A stretch of 64,000 nucleotides of DNA from Cristatella mucedo (Eukaryota; Bryozoa; Phylactolaemata; Cristatellidae): assembly GCA_009760855.2 (NCBI GenBank), contig WPIO01000073.1, positions 1,353,501-1,417,500 of the forward strand, read 5' to 3'. Position numbers and translations under genes: made by a program. Below are positions 1-11,026 of the stretch, one piece after another (within the stretch, counting starts at the first letter, position 1; every line of letters begins with the position of its first letter). A model generated the notes under the pieces. It did not search any database and had not been told where the DNA came from. It saw only the letters and a list, made by a program, of their open reading frames with translations.

Positions 1-340
1 GTAAATGCCGTTCTCCGTAAGCCTTCTACGAACCGTATCAACACTTACAGCCGGTGGCCTCTTCTAAGGTCTTGGAGAGAGCTCGAAGTGGTGCTTTCCT
101 TCGACACAGTGCAGCCAGTTTTAGCAGACGGTCATCTTTTTTTCGTCGAATGTGGGCGGCAGGAGCGTGGTAAGACGTCCATTCTACCACCCTGAAAATA
201 CGTCAGGTTACACCTGACCGATCCCTCAGACTGAAACCAAGCTTCTGTGCCACCTTCACATTGCTAAGACCCACTTTGTGATGGGTCACGATCTGGCCTT
301 TGATTTCCCTATTTAGCTCCTTTGTCTTTCCCGTGGCAGG
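1..340 (-). mobile_element. Tc1/mariner transposase fragment (N-terminal part, broken)
   Basis: Read on the minus strand, the segment starts near 331 with a peptide beginning GKTKELNREIKGQIV. It continues through a helix-turn-helix-like stretch (HHKVGLSNVKVAQKLGF) and ends at the left edge with VRRRLTENGI. This order matches the N-terminal DNA-binding region of Tc1-like transposases, where a GKTKEL start is followed by two HTH motifs. At least one stop codon (near 203) and frame changes break it, so it is a dead copy. It continues past position 1, so the catalytic DDE part is outside the window. It probably sits inside the last intron of the N6AMT1-like gene. Confidence 0.7.
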
Positions 341-798
341 TAAGCACCAGATGGAGTTCCACACGAGTGGTTCGGCTAGGAAGTGCAAAAATAACTCCCC
401 TCCAGCGCACAAGCGACCGTGCAGAAAAATCATTGGCAGTTTGGGTTGTAAGTACGATTATCGAACTGCAAGCCAAAACACAAACTTTGCAATTTTTAAA
501 GGTAAGATCTCTTTCCTGACCACCGGAGTGTTTTGTTTCTCACAGTTATCGTATACACGGCCATCGACACGGTCCATTTTTATGCAAACAACGGGGTTTA
601 TGTAAAAGACGGCCAAAACACCGGTGGGGGACATCCGAGAGTGAATAGTTAATAAGTAGACGGTGTCTAATGCACCTCGTAAATACTTTTGCCGGTCAGT
701 GTATGTACTAACCTTCTTTCGACAGACTCGAGCACCGATGAAAGCACAGAATATACACGCACATGAAGCATTAGGAGTATCAATGGCTGCCGGCTTAC
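341..798. other. Probable last intron of the N6AMT1-like gene, no clear feature
   Basis: Between the exon ending at 799 and the Tc1 relic I looked on the minus strand for the missing C-terminal exon. N6AMT1 proteins usually end with about 35 residues containing a SRxAGxExLSVLKF-like stretch. The open frame runs on from the exon but does not resemble it. The missing exon is most likely beyond position 1. Confidence 0.4.
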
Positions 799-940
799 CT
801 ATACCATTTTCTTTTAGAGCCACCAGGTAGAATACGCCCGACTCCGACAAGAGCTCCCTAAGACATGGCAGCATCCTGTCAATCACCTCCCGACCACGAC
901 GACCTCCCGCCCATGCAGCAGCAATTCCTCTTGAGCCGAC
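799..940 (-). CDS. N6AMT1: N6AMT1-like exon 5
   Basis: 142 nt, residues 138-184 plus one base. Encodes VGSRGIAAAWAGGRRGREV and then GVFYLVALKENGI. Acceptor tgcag|GTCGGC is clear. The donor is set at 799 (ATAG|gtaagc); an alternative gtatag site six bases earlier keeps the same phase. A long open frame continues past the donor but loses similarity to the family. Confidence 0.85.
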
Positions 941-3900
941 CTGCAAGTCACAAGATGAAAAAATCAGTCATTGATTCAAGAGTTGTCAAGTACAAGGTAG
1001 CTAGGCACCTCACACACAGCAGGGCCAGACAGCAGCCCAGGCAGTGGCCTTGCTGTGAGTGCACACTAAGTAAGAGTGCTGAGTGGGTGCTGAGCAAAGC
1101 AGGAGGCTATCAGGCTATGTATGTGCTTCATCAAATTTGTCAGAGGTCTTTTAAATGCTCTTAAGTGTGGCTGACAAAGCAAAAAATCTTGCAAAACCGG
1201 ATGATAAATGCTAGTCTACCAATCGGGCAATTACTCATGGCTGTTTGCAGCAGCACACGAAGTGCCCATAACTTTGATGGAAACGCCATTCGTCTCACTA
1301 GAGTACAACGTCAATGCTGCCAGTGCCAACTAAAAAAGCTCCCAGAACCAGTTTCAGAGTGCCCCAACGAGTCAGCGCCAAAACTCCAGCATCATAGACT
1401 AGGGCACCAGTCGGGTGGAGGTGGCAGTCTTAAGTTATGTCTACACTAGCGAACGCTCGGAGTTAACAGCAGCCAGTATCGCTTCAATAACGTATGATCA
1501 TCACTTTGTACCTGCTAAGTGCATGCGCTGGCTAGAAAAATCGTAGCAATCAAATTATGTGGTAGTGATGCTGGCGATCAAACTCTGACTAGACGTCCAA
1601 AAAAGTCCACATTGCTACCAATACTCCCAAGCAAAATGATCTCAAGCATAGCACAAGAGCAGTAGCTCTGAAAAGTTGATGTTCCCAAACTGGGCACAAA
1701 AACTGAGCCTATTTAGTAAGTATTTCCTTTTCAATGATTTGAAAACAAAGTATCATACAACTGATGGACACTTGGTATTCATGCATTGCTTCTTACCTCC
1801 TCACTTGGGGTCACTACATAAGGTGGGTTAAATAGAAGAAGATCCACCAAACCATTCAGACGACCTTGAACTGCTGAAACCTGAAGTAAATTCAAGAGGT
1901 CAAGCCTTAGGCCTGTCATTGGATGAGCACATATCAGCAGTCAAGTCGGCTAACGTTCAGCTAACAAACATTGCCAAAATCAGAGCCTGCTTAGATACGA
2001 GTACGACAGCAAAACAAACTAGCTCACGTGTTTGTGACATCGCATCAAAATTAAACAATTCTCTTTATTCAGGATTCCTGCCATTTATAGTCTGCAACTG
2101 CTGCAAAACTCAGCAGCTCGTCTAGTTCGTTGTCAGCAGTGTGGCTACCATATCACATCACTTGTGCCTGAGTTTCCCTGGCTCCCTATCAAGCATCGAA
2201 TCGATTTCAAGATCCTTTGTCAGGTTGAAAGGCCACTCTACTCATTTTCATCAGCCTAGCCAGCCAACCCTCTTGCCTTTTCAATGTGCTCTCACACCAC
2301 CTGTTCGTCAGCATCTGGTCATCTCTCTGTCTCGTGCACTAAATAAAAATAATCTTTTGGTGATCGAGCTTTCAATTCATATGTATGGAACTCGCTTACG
2401 GCTATGGTCATTATCTGTACTGTCCTTGCATCATTCCAAATCTCAGCTAAAGATGCACCTGTTCTGCCCAGGTTTCCCTTTGCCTCACAGAGATTGCCCT
2501 TTCTGTTGCCACGTGCTCCAGGTATTTACCAATGCATAATTCAGAGCACACTACTGGCCGTAGGTATTATTACGAGCATGCCCTGAGTTTCTTACTGCAT
2601 GCTTTTGTGAGCTTGCCAAAGCGTGATACTTTTGCACTCTTTTGGAAGCTTGTCTAAGCATGATATCGTGCATGGCACTAACTCTGGTTATTGATTCTCT
2701 CGCAGTGAGTTGCATAGCACCTGGATAGACATTAATTCTCTTAGAGCTAAATGGAAACGACACATTCTTCATATATGCATGCACATTAAAAAAAGACTGA
2801 GGTTACCACTGACCAAGCTCCACTATTAGCTTACGAGCTGCAGCTAGCAAACGATGCACAAATTCGCGAGCCCTCTTGGCAGATATCGGAAAAGGATTAG
2901 GTACTAGAATAAGGTTTTTGCAGAAGGACTGGAGTCTGCTTAAAAGTGAAAACGCTATTCAAATATATGCTTCACTGTTGATGCAAGGAAATATGCACCA
3001 ATGGCAGTGCTTTTACTATGATACTAGTTTGCAAAGTGAGCAGCAGGTGGCAAGAGCAATCGCCAATCATTCGGATTGCTGGTGCACATAAACTCTGCCC
3101 TAAATTTCATCAAAATAATACATAAGACAAGCCAAATCATGACATGCCGTCTGTTTCACAAGCTATCACCCCTTTGGTCTATTTATCAATTACAAGGTTC
3201 CCTTGCAGGTCGTCGGCTCAAACAACCAATGGTCAGGAGAAATCTGCATAACGTGAAATTAAAGAGGGCCCTTGAATATAATGCAAAACCGATGAAGGCA
3301 TGACTCTTCACCAAATAAACCAGTGGTCAGATGCTGCTGAATATATCCAGAAGCAGCCAAGCCACGAGGCATATTGTTTACATCGAACCAGGCCTGATTA
3401 CAATACGGCGTGCCCCTAAAGGATAGGCAATGGTGTGGTCACGGTATAAGAAAAGGGGAACGGCTGTAGACAGGCTTTGCATGCATGCATCCTCACCAAG
3501 CATTTCAGAGAAGCTTGATCATCTCGGTTGTATCGATAACTATGCCAAACGAAAATGAGGTAATAAGATTGGTGACATTGTCTGCCTAATTAACTAACGA
3601 CTCAATCGCCAACCAGTACCAACAAACCTTGGTCCAACAGATGACAATGATTTGACACTGCCTTGCTTTCTAGTAATCCATGTAGCAGAAGGAAAAGCAT
3701 ACGACAACACAGAATGGCTTTGGTGAGGCAATGCAAATACGACTGTAGGATCAACCATATTTACAACTAACTTGACACTAGAATTTATAACTAGTCTCGA
3801 TTGTCATAGTATTATAGTCGTGATAACACAGGGGCTACTTTAAGCAAATGCTTCACGACTGATCAGGCAGAGATGATCAAGTAGATCACTTGCCAGATCG

Positions 3901-5282
3901 GTGACAACAATGTCCAGGGTCACCCCATTTTCATTGCCAACTTTCTGGGCAACCAAAGATGCTGCTATGTTGATGTCTGTGCACCTAGAAAAAGACATCA
4001 ACATTTTATTAGCTACATTCTATGAAATGTACAAGTACTCAATGGGAGAGTGAAGCAGCACGACTTGACCAGCTCTGCTGTTACACAGCATACACTACAA
4101 TGGTACACAATACCACAAAGGTACAAGATAAAACACCCTATGCTAAGCATTTCTGCACAAGATCTAAGTAACTATCTGCTGTCTGCCACCATGTACAGCA
4201 GATGAGTAGACACACCTCAAAAAGGAGGTTCATAAACAGATGGTCGCCTTTACGCACTACGACAAGATCCTCAAGGGCAGTGACAGTGATTGTCCATTGT
4301 GAATCAAGCAGCAAAAAAATAGGGACTATAAAGCAAAAAATAGGGACTATAGCAGGATTAATGGTGGGGCCTTGATGGAACGTACAATATATGAACAGTA
4401 AATGTACCCACAGCTGGAGAGGACAGAAAGAAGCTTGAAATAACACTCAATCATTTTTAATCTACTACCATTGAATAAAATAATGCCACTCACTTCATTC
4501 CATAACATGCTCCTACAGCTAAACTATGGATTTTTTCTGCCTTGTCAAGCTCCCGTGATAAAAAGGATATCCTTAAAAGTTCTTAACTACGTGATTTCAT
4601 GATCGGCTAATGAAAAACCTAGTAGTGTCTTACCACCGTATCACGATGACACATCAATGTTAATAATCACTCAATCTCTTGTTCGTAACTTCAAGAGTCT
4701 TTAGTTAGGCTCCTCTCTAGCTTGCTAGCATATCATGAGGTAAACACTAGCACCAGAGGGCAGTGGGCATTTGCCCTATTCCCTTTCAGCTGGGCCACCC
4801 CCTATTCCTATGCCACTGAACATCACCAACGACAAAATTATGTCTTTATTCCAATGGATGAGCAACTTCTAAGTTTGTGTCAAATGAACACTATAATTCA
4901 ACACTATACTTTTTTATTAATTGTGGGTCTGACCCACCTACATAAAATTCCTTCCGGTCTCTTTTAAAAAAATGTTGCAGGGCTCGCCCCCAGATGAAAA
5001 TCCTGGCTCTGCCTCTGACTTGCCCGGATAGGTTAACCAAGACTCTTGGTAAACAGTGGATATCAGGATAATTAGCCTAGGTGCTTGGTCTTCTGATAAT
5101 CGTAAAGGACTAGCAATTGCAAAGTCTTAACTTTTGAGATCCACAATGCAAAGCTTTCTTCTTTCCTTGCCTACTTCTACAATTATACTACTATACTACT
5201 ACTACTGCTGCTTCTGCTACTGCTGCTTCTGCTACTGCTGCTTCTGCTACTGCTGCTTCTGCTACTGCTGCTTCTGCTACTG

Positions 5283-5329
<47 letters not shown>

Positions 5330-7396
5330 ACTACTACTACTACTAATAATAATAATCATCATCATCATAAACATATATAACAGCCTAAGTGAGCTAAATC
5401 TCTTTCTAGGTACCTGACATATGCTGGGGAAAAAACATGACAATCGGCCAAAGGGATGGCATACGACATTAAGTCAACATTTGGTTACCAGGGTGGCTAA
5501 AGTTCAATGTTTACATCATTAAATAAATAAGGCCCAAAAGCACCAATTAAGTATGGCTCAAAACAAAACACACTCAAGTCACATCACATAGCAGACACTA
5601 TTATTGGTGCCTTGGCATAAGCTGAGGAGGCAAGGTCGATACGTGCACCAAGCTTCCTAATACACGTCTGTCCAACGACACCTTTAGATTGTCAAGGGTA
5701 CATTGAATAGCTAAAGTCTGCTAATGTTTGAGGCTTCAGATATTTTTACTCCATGTTTCTCCTTTCTCTAGCCACTCTATGTTTTCTGTGCTTTAGCAAT
5801 TCACAACCTTAAGGTCTTTTGTGCATTAGATAATATATAGATAAATCATTTATATAGCGCCCTAAGAAAACTTAATCTCTATTCAAGCGCTTCACATATG
5901 CCTCGGCGCTCGACCCCACGACCTCAGCCAGACCTTGGTCGGGGCGAGCACCTCAACCACTGGACCAGACCAGCTTTCAAGTAAATCCCTATTTGCTATT
6001 AATTCTCAATTAGAATCTCCCATTTTGCTGTTCCAAAGCTTCAATCATAATTTTTCTGAACACATCTAGAAGCAAGGATCTTATTCTTTTTCAATACTAG
6101 CCAGAGATATATACATAAACACGGCTCTAATTTTTCAAATAGCCCCACTACATTTACTAAATTCCAAATAGGCCCATTTTAATCAAGAGCTTTCTATCCA
6201 CATGATCATTTAAATGACTTCATTAGATATACTTACAACTGAGATTTTTCATTTTTCTTACTAAAGGTTAGCTTGAGTGGTCCTTCTATGCAGAAACAGT
6301 GCTCACACCAGAAACACGTGACACATGTAGGTTCAATTAAAGACCAAGGAAACAGCTATATATAAATGGCAACTGCTATCAGACTACATCATTAGCAATG
6401 ACTCGAATGCCGTTTTACAAAATCGTTTAGGGGGTAAGTGGTGCATTTTGTAAGGAATGTAGCACAACTGAGTGGCCCTTGGAATGAGTGCACCACACAA
6501 AGGAGCCGAGTCTGGAACCCACATTTCATGGTTTGCAGCTAGAGCCAACCGGTAACATGCTGTTCTCTAGAGAAGACATCTTGGCCTATGCTGCATGGCT
6601 TAATGAGCCATTACGTGGCAGTTCTAAATAAAGTATCTTGATTTAGCCATAACTACGTCAGAAGGCTGAAGAAGCTTCAAAAGCTGCCGAAAACAAACTG
6701 ATTTCAGTGGTTGTGACAAGTTGTAAGTAAACCTAGCTGGTGGCATGCATCATTTGCCACAAATTTTGCTTCCCAATACGACCATGATAATGTGATGGCA
6801 ACTTGTCAACCTAGAGTTAATTAAATTCCAACATAATTGTAGTTTTAGAATTAGTTTCAGGGCATGCATATTTTTGTAGGGAAGATCAAAAGTATATGCA
6901 AAGCACATACAACTAAAACCTATAATTACCATACAAATTTGAGATCAGCAAGTATAAGAATGCTTACGAATTATTGCCACTTCTGCTAAATAGAGAAACC
7001 AGCACAAGCTAATGGAAATCCCCAGATGCACAAGAACAGCAATACATGGCAGAGCTTAAACTGTGCAAAGCACAAGAACCAAGCTAGTGCACCTCCATAA
7101 ATTTGAAAGCAAAGAAAGTAATAGATATTATCGATCTGCAAAACTGATACAATAGGAAAGAATCACAAAAATAAATCTGCAATGGTTTCTGGACGAAGGT
7201 TGAAGAAATCAAGCAAAGATTGCTTAGCACACGGCTGGCATTATGCAGCATCAAAACAATTTTCCGAATGGCAAAGAAGAATCTCTCTCTCTCTCTCTCT
7301 CTCTCTCTAATCTCTCCCTCTCATCCCCTCCCCCCACACACATACAAATATGCATGCATCAGCATGTGCACACTCAGATGAGCACATCACATCCAC

Positions 7397-7462
<66 letters not shown>

Positions 7463-8610
7463 CACGCATATATACCCATACGAGTGTGCATACACAGACA
7501 TGCCCGTGCACAATGCCACTAACCTGAAAACAAAACTTTAAATGTAAGAATGAAAACAACCAGCCCGTCAAAGCCCAGGCAAAATCTGCCAATGGCAGGA
7601 GTATGCACGCGAGTACGTCTCTATTGTTGGGATAGGAAAAGGCAACTGGCCTACAAAAGGTAAGAGCAGTAAGTAGCTAGAAAATATAAAAAGGCTGGTG
7701 CAGTGCAAAAAGATCCTTACAGATTGTAACAGCTGGTTGGAAGCATTTTGGCAGCAAAGACACTGACCACACCAGATCCACAGCCAACTTCCAGCACCAC
7801 AGAAGGTCTAAAAAAGCAATATCAAAACCAGTATCATACTTGCTATAGTACAGCCTCACAAGACAAACAGTACGGGACTTTCATAATTCCTGGCACAATC
7901 TCATTGGTCTAGCGATTAAGGTGCTCGCCCCGACCAAGGTCTGACTGAGGTCGTGGGCTCGAGCCCCGAGGCATATGTGAAGTGCCTGAATAGAGATTAA
8001 GTTCTCGTGGGGTGCTATATAAACGAATTATATATTATCAAGGTAGCTTCTACACATAAGAAACTCTACATAAAAGTTCTCCTGCGAGCATTCAGAGCTC
8101 GGCTTACGGTGAAGCTCATGCCACATGCGGTACAACTGATGCCGGTTGGCACTGATGTCGCAGTGTAGCAACTGCCTGAGCCTCGAACTGTTACTGGCCT
8201 CGATCTGGCGTGGCAAACGAGCCTATCTGGAGCTTCATGCAGTATTAACAGGCAACTCAAAAAACCACACAACACTCTCCATCAAATGAAAAAGTACTTG
8301 AAAAAGGAATTAAAAGTAAAAGTAAAAAGTAGTGAAAAAAGTAACATACTTCAATCTTGGACTTGAAACATCATAACTGGGAACATAAATTTTCATATGT
8401 GCAACTATACAAGAAAGAAATGTTGTCACAGTGATTCATATGTGTCAAATACCTCACATACCTTCTATTTCGTAGAAAATCCCGGTCCTTGGCAAGAGCA
8501 TCAAGGAACAGCATGGTGTCTTCGGCAGGTTCGTAAACAAGCGCTTTGTCTGCTGCCGTCATACAGGTAAAAGCAGGAGTTGGTAAGTACTCATCTTCGG
8601 CCGACTTCAT
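799..8610 (-). CDS. N6AMT1: N6AMT1/HemK2-type methyltransferase (five exons, 3' end missing)
   Basis: Spliced coding exons on the minus strand are 8610-8462, 7807-7721, 3984-3894, 1880-1797 and 940-799, giving 184 codons plus one base; phases agree at every junction. The N-terminus carries VYEPAEDT (residues 25-32). The SAM-binding loop is LEVGCGSG (55-62), then CTDIN (80-84) and the active-site signature FNPPYVVTP (126-134), followed by VGSRGIAAAWAGG and GVFYLVALKEN. These motifs in this order define HemK2/N6AMT1. In known animals it pairs with TRMT112, methylates the GGQ glutamine of release factor eRF1 and, as KMT9, histone H4 lysine 12. The family is about 214 residues, so roughly 30-35 C-terminal residues are missing, probably off the left edge. 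Intron 3 begins with GC. ATG 8610 is chosen because it opens the frame shortly before the conserved EPAEDT. No promoter element is evident. Confidence 0.9.
1797..1880 (-). CDS. N6AMT1: N6AMT1-like exon 4 (NPPY active site)
   Basis: 84 nt, residues 110-137. Encodes LVDLLLFNPPYVVTPSEE; the NPPY at 127-130 is the glutamine/adenine methyltransferase signature that positions the target amide. Acceptor is acttcag|GTTTCAG and donor GAGGAG|gtaaga, both phase 0. The 17 residues from TDL to the F of FNPPY equal the spacing in human N6AMT1. Confidence 0.87.
1888..2560 (+). mobile_element. LINE-B copy, C-terminal and 3' part, degraded
   Basis: The decayed reading carries the post-RT region of the L2/CR1-type LINEs of this window. 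Its start resembles the LINE-A segment about a dispersed TTGGATGACCACATCAGC motif, and the bases near 2000-2070 match the LINE-B copy at 10970-11900. Many stops. It lies in the intron directly behind exon 4 of the N6AMT1-like gene. Confidence 0.6.
2561..3893. other. N6AMT1 intron sequence, nothing recognised
   Basis: No exon with matching phase, no repeat shared with other parts of the window and no long open frame was found. Short open frames here lack codon bias or known motifs. Confidence 0.5.
3894..3984 (-). CDS. N6AMT1: N6AMT1-like exon 3 (TDIN block), followed by GC donor
   Basis: 91 nt, residues 79-109. Encodes LCTDINIAASLVAQKVGNE and ends VTDL, matching the family's acidic SAM-ribose motif and the later TDL motif. 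Acceptor is ttctag|G. The frame meets a stop 17 codons downstream, so splicing must occur. The site that restores the family spacing is CTG|gcaagt, a GC-type donor. Confidence 0.82.
3985..5189. other. N6AMT1 intron 2 sequence, nothing recognised
   Basis: AT-rich intron DNA between exons 2 and 3. A short direct duplication (atagggactata-like, near 4320 and 4340) is the only small-scale structure noticed. Confidence 0.5.
5190..5371 (+). repeat. Compound triplet repeat (CTG/CTA) with 15-bp units, then AAT and ATC runs
   Basis: About five copies of a 15-bp unit tgctgcttctgctac are followed by pure (CTG)n, then (CTA)n, (AAT)n and (ATC)n. Open frames on both strands (poly-Cys/Tyr or poly-Ser) are by-products of the triplet periodicity. 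It lies in N6AMT1 intron 2. Confidence 0.9.
5830..5974 (-). mobile_element. SINE-1 copy
   Basis: Read on the minus strand it begins with a tRNA-like head containing a B-box (GGGTCGAGC-type sequence) and ends with the tail gcgcttgaatagagattaag, then ttcttagggcgctata and an AT-rich end. The same arrangement recurs near 7.9, 26.0 and 40.1 kb. Inside N6AMT1 intron 2. Confidence 0.75.
5975..7280. other. N6AMT1 intron sequence, nothing recognised
   Basis: No coding or repeat structure identified apart from general AT richness. Confidence 0.45.
7281..7308 (+). repeat. (TC)n microsatellite
   Basis: Fourteen uninterrupted TC units within N6AMT1 intron 2, close to the CA tract that follows. Confidence 0.9.
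7396..7461 (+). repeat. (CA)n microsatellite
   Basis: About 33 uninterrupted CA units. Open frames of alternating Thr/His or Val/Cys across it are artefacts. Confidence 0.95.
7721..7807 (-). CDS. N6AMT1: N6AMT1-like exon 2 (SAM motif I)
   Basis: 87 nt, residues 50-78 plus two bases. Encodes PSVVLEVGCGSGVVSVFAAK, the glycine-rich loop that binds S-adenosylmethionine. Acceptor tttag|A and donor CT|gtaagg are good consensus sites, and the phase joins exon 1 without a break. Confidence 0.9.
7888..8037 (+). mobile_element. SINE-1 copy
   Basis: Head with a tRNA-like promoter: an A-box-like ggtctagcgattaagg and a B-box-like gggctcgagcccc. The 3' tail is gtgcctgaatagagattaag, then ttctcgtggggtgctata, ending AT-rich. 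It lies in N6AMT1 intron 1. Confidence 0.8.
8462..8610 (-). CDS. N6AMT1: N6AMT1-like exon 1
   Basis: 149 nt encoding residues 1-49 plus two bases. It starts MKSAEDEYLPTP and contains VYEPAEDTMLFLDAL, the conserved N-terminal block of the family that lies before the SAM-binding domain. The donor read on the minus strand is AG|gtatgt. Confidence 0.88.
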
Positions 8611-9261
8611 TGCCTTCTTGAGCTCGGTATAGGTAGTACCTAAACCACTTTATATGATGTAACAGGTAGTACCTACACGACATTTTACACATTAAAGCCG
8701 ACTGTATGACTGTTTTCAACTCTCCATTCAATGACTTCAAGAGCAGCCGAAAATAATGATCTCAAATCAACAATCGATCATACAGCAACAAGGAAAGCTA
8801 TAAGCCAATAAATAATTGTAAGATTTTAAGTTTTTTCAGAAGCACCCTAGTTCTCGAGGGATCAGAATCGGTACGAATCTTCAAGTGGCCAGTATACTTT
8901 AAAAAATAGTAATAATATTTGGTCGGATCCTATCCCGAGAATAAAACCAGCACCATATACAACTGATTTTGGTTTTCCTTCACTAGCTTGCATTAGTCCA
9001 TGCCGATTTACTAGCACTACATAGTTCTGGCTGTAGACTAGTCACAAATTAGCTAAAGAAATTAGCTCGACCATGATTGGTCGGAAACATCTCGAATGTC
9101 TAGCTTGCACACTTGGATTCTTAACGTCGTGCAAAACTTAGAACTTCATACTCAACACTAGCCACGTCTAGCATCTAAGAAAATATCAAGGAATCACAGG
9201 TGCAAAAGCTAAAACTGCGAACGTCATTTACTAACCAATTTCTTAATCGCTAACAGGTTAT
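8611..9261. promoter_or_regulatory. Upstream region of the N6AMT1-like gene, no motif resolved
   Basis: The 5' UTR and promoter of the minus-strand gene should lie here. A short duplication (ggtagtaccta) occurs at about 8630 and 8665. No TATA box or CpG island is evident. Placement is inferred only from the start codon at 8610. Confidence 0.3.
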
Positions 9262-10159
9262 CACAAAATCTAGGTGTCATGTTCCATAGTGACCTCTCAT
9301 TGGATGACCACATCAGCTCCACAGTCAAGTCTGCCTACTTTCAGCTACATAACATTGCTTAAATTCGGGCATATTTAGACAGTGGTACCACATCTAAGTT
9401 GGTCCATGCATTTGTGGCATCCGCCTTGACTTCTGTAACTCACTGCTTGCTGGTCTAACGGCCTGTGCACTCAGGCGCTTACAGCTGGTGTAAAACTCTG
9501 CAGCCAGGCTTGTCTGTCGTGAGTGACGAAGTTGCCACATCACACCACTTCTCTCCGACCTGCACTGGCTCCCAGTCAAGCAACGCATCGACTTCAAGGT
9601 TTCTTCACTCGCTTTCAGGTCCCTTCATTCTTTGGCTCCAGCCTACCTATCAGATCTACTCCCCCACCAGGCTAAGCATCATACCACCCGCTTTTCGGAA
9701 TCTAACTGTTAAACTATATCTTGTACAAACCTCAAATCCTTTGAAACCATGCCTTTAGTTCGTATGCTCCCAAAGCCTGGAACTCACTCCCAACCTGCGC
9801 CACAACATCTCTTGATTTGTCCACATTTTAAAAGAAAGTAAAAACGCAACCAATTAGGACAGCATTTAGTGTGTCGCTGTGACTCGTCCTCTATGTGCTA
9901 ATGCATGCAGACACTGTTGCATGCTGCCACTAACCACACTTGAATGCTGACCCTGTGCAATTAACCCATAACATGTTATTCATGTTGTTTATCAAGCATG
10001 ATATTACTCACCATGTTATCCTTGTTGCTTATTGAACATGCTACCACTAACCATTTGAGCGTGCTTCCTTTACAACAAATGTAAAGCACCTAGAAAGAGG
10101 TTTGAGTTCTCTGAGAGAGCTTTATCAAATGTACTATTAATAATATTATTATTATTAGC
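9262..10159 (+). mobile_element. LINE-A copy, 5'-truncated, degraded
   Basis: Begins in the post-RT coding region (ctaggtgtcatgttcc), runs through the C-terminal domain with frameshifts and ends with the LINE-A 3' UTR. The terminal hairpin appears as cctagaaagaggtttgag, then ttctctgag, followed by (ATT)n ending at 10159. Confidence 0.8.
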
Positions 10160-10259
10160 ACCTTACTGGTGATCCTAAGGGGATCTGGTAGATCACTTCT
10201 CTGGCCCCCCTGCAAGTTAGGTAAGAGCAGAGAGTCCACTCCAAAGGTAACATCTAACT

Positions 10260-11026
10260 AGAATCCTCACCCTTCAATCCTTGCTTCACCCAATGTCTGC
10301 TTTCAAGCCTGCCACTAGTGACCTTGGCTCAGAGTTAATCGTCCAGCCTAAGAAGACTACCTGCCCTCTATACCATACCGACTGTTCTCCTGAGATGCAT
10401 AGATTTTCTGGGGCGATGACGCCTAGCAAATAAGTATGCCCTTAACCTCAGGTCTTGTCCCTGCAGCTCTCAAAAAGGCTGTTTTAAGGCCACTAATTAA
10501 GAAGTTGACACTAGCAGAGAAGAATTCAGCAACTTCCAACCAGTTTCCCTATTTCCATTCGAATCGAAGACACTGGAACGAGTAGCAGCAGATTATATGT
10601 AACCTCAAACATAATAAAGTCCCACTGCGTTGTAAAGCTAATCACTCAACAGATTTAGCAGTGATTGCTTAACGAGATTCTCAAGACTGCAGATTTAAAT
10701 AGAAGCTGTTTACTAGTTCAACTAATTCACTCGGCAGCAGGATATTATTGATTGCTCGATCCTTCTTGTGAGTCTTATCACCTCATCTGAGCATCAGAGG
10801 TACAACATTACATTTGTCTAGAGGATTTCAAAGCATTGATTGAAGAGGCATCAGTCATGCGAGGAGCCTCCAAAGTAAGTGGAACTAGAGGGAATTTGTT
10901 CCACATAACTCGGCCTACTTTCTGCTATGAAGCATCCACAAAATCTAGGCCTGCTTAGATAGGAGTATTACAAACGAACTTGCTCACGTGTTTGTGACGT
11001 CGCATCTAGATTATTGCTATTCTGCA
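10260..11026 (+). mobile_element. LINE-B copy, left part, heavily decayed RT region
   Basis: Around 10450-10550 the translation still resembles the RT fingers region (VPAALKKAVLRPLIKKLTL, like LKKPxL...NYRPVS in the intact LINE-C). The copy is split: its continuation starts at 11880 after a LINE-A insertion. There are several stops and no usable ORF. Confidence 0.6.

Noticed and set aside
458-798. Extension of the N6AMT1 frame beyond the 799 donor as coding
   Set aside because: Similarity to the family stops at KENGI, and a good gtaagc donor lies there; the rest of the open frame resembles nothing in the family.
5200-5290. CRISPR-like array (15-bp repeated units)
   Set aside because: No unique spacers; it is a triplet satellite in a eukaryotic intron.
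5134-5443. Open frames encoding poly-Cys/Tyr and poly-Ser proteins
   Set aside because: Produced by the triplet repeat in every frame; no flanking gene structure.
7243-7592. Four overlapping open frames of Thr/His or Val/Cys repeats
   Set aside because: Pure by-products of the CA and TC microsatellites.
7888-8037. Functional tRNA gene
   Set aside because: A- and B-box-like sequences are present but there is no cloverleaf or acceptor stem, and the unit recurs with a LINE-type tail, so it is a SINE. The same applies to the other SINE copies.
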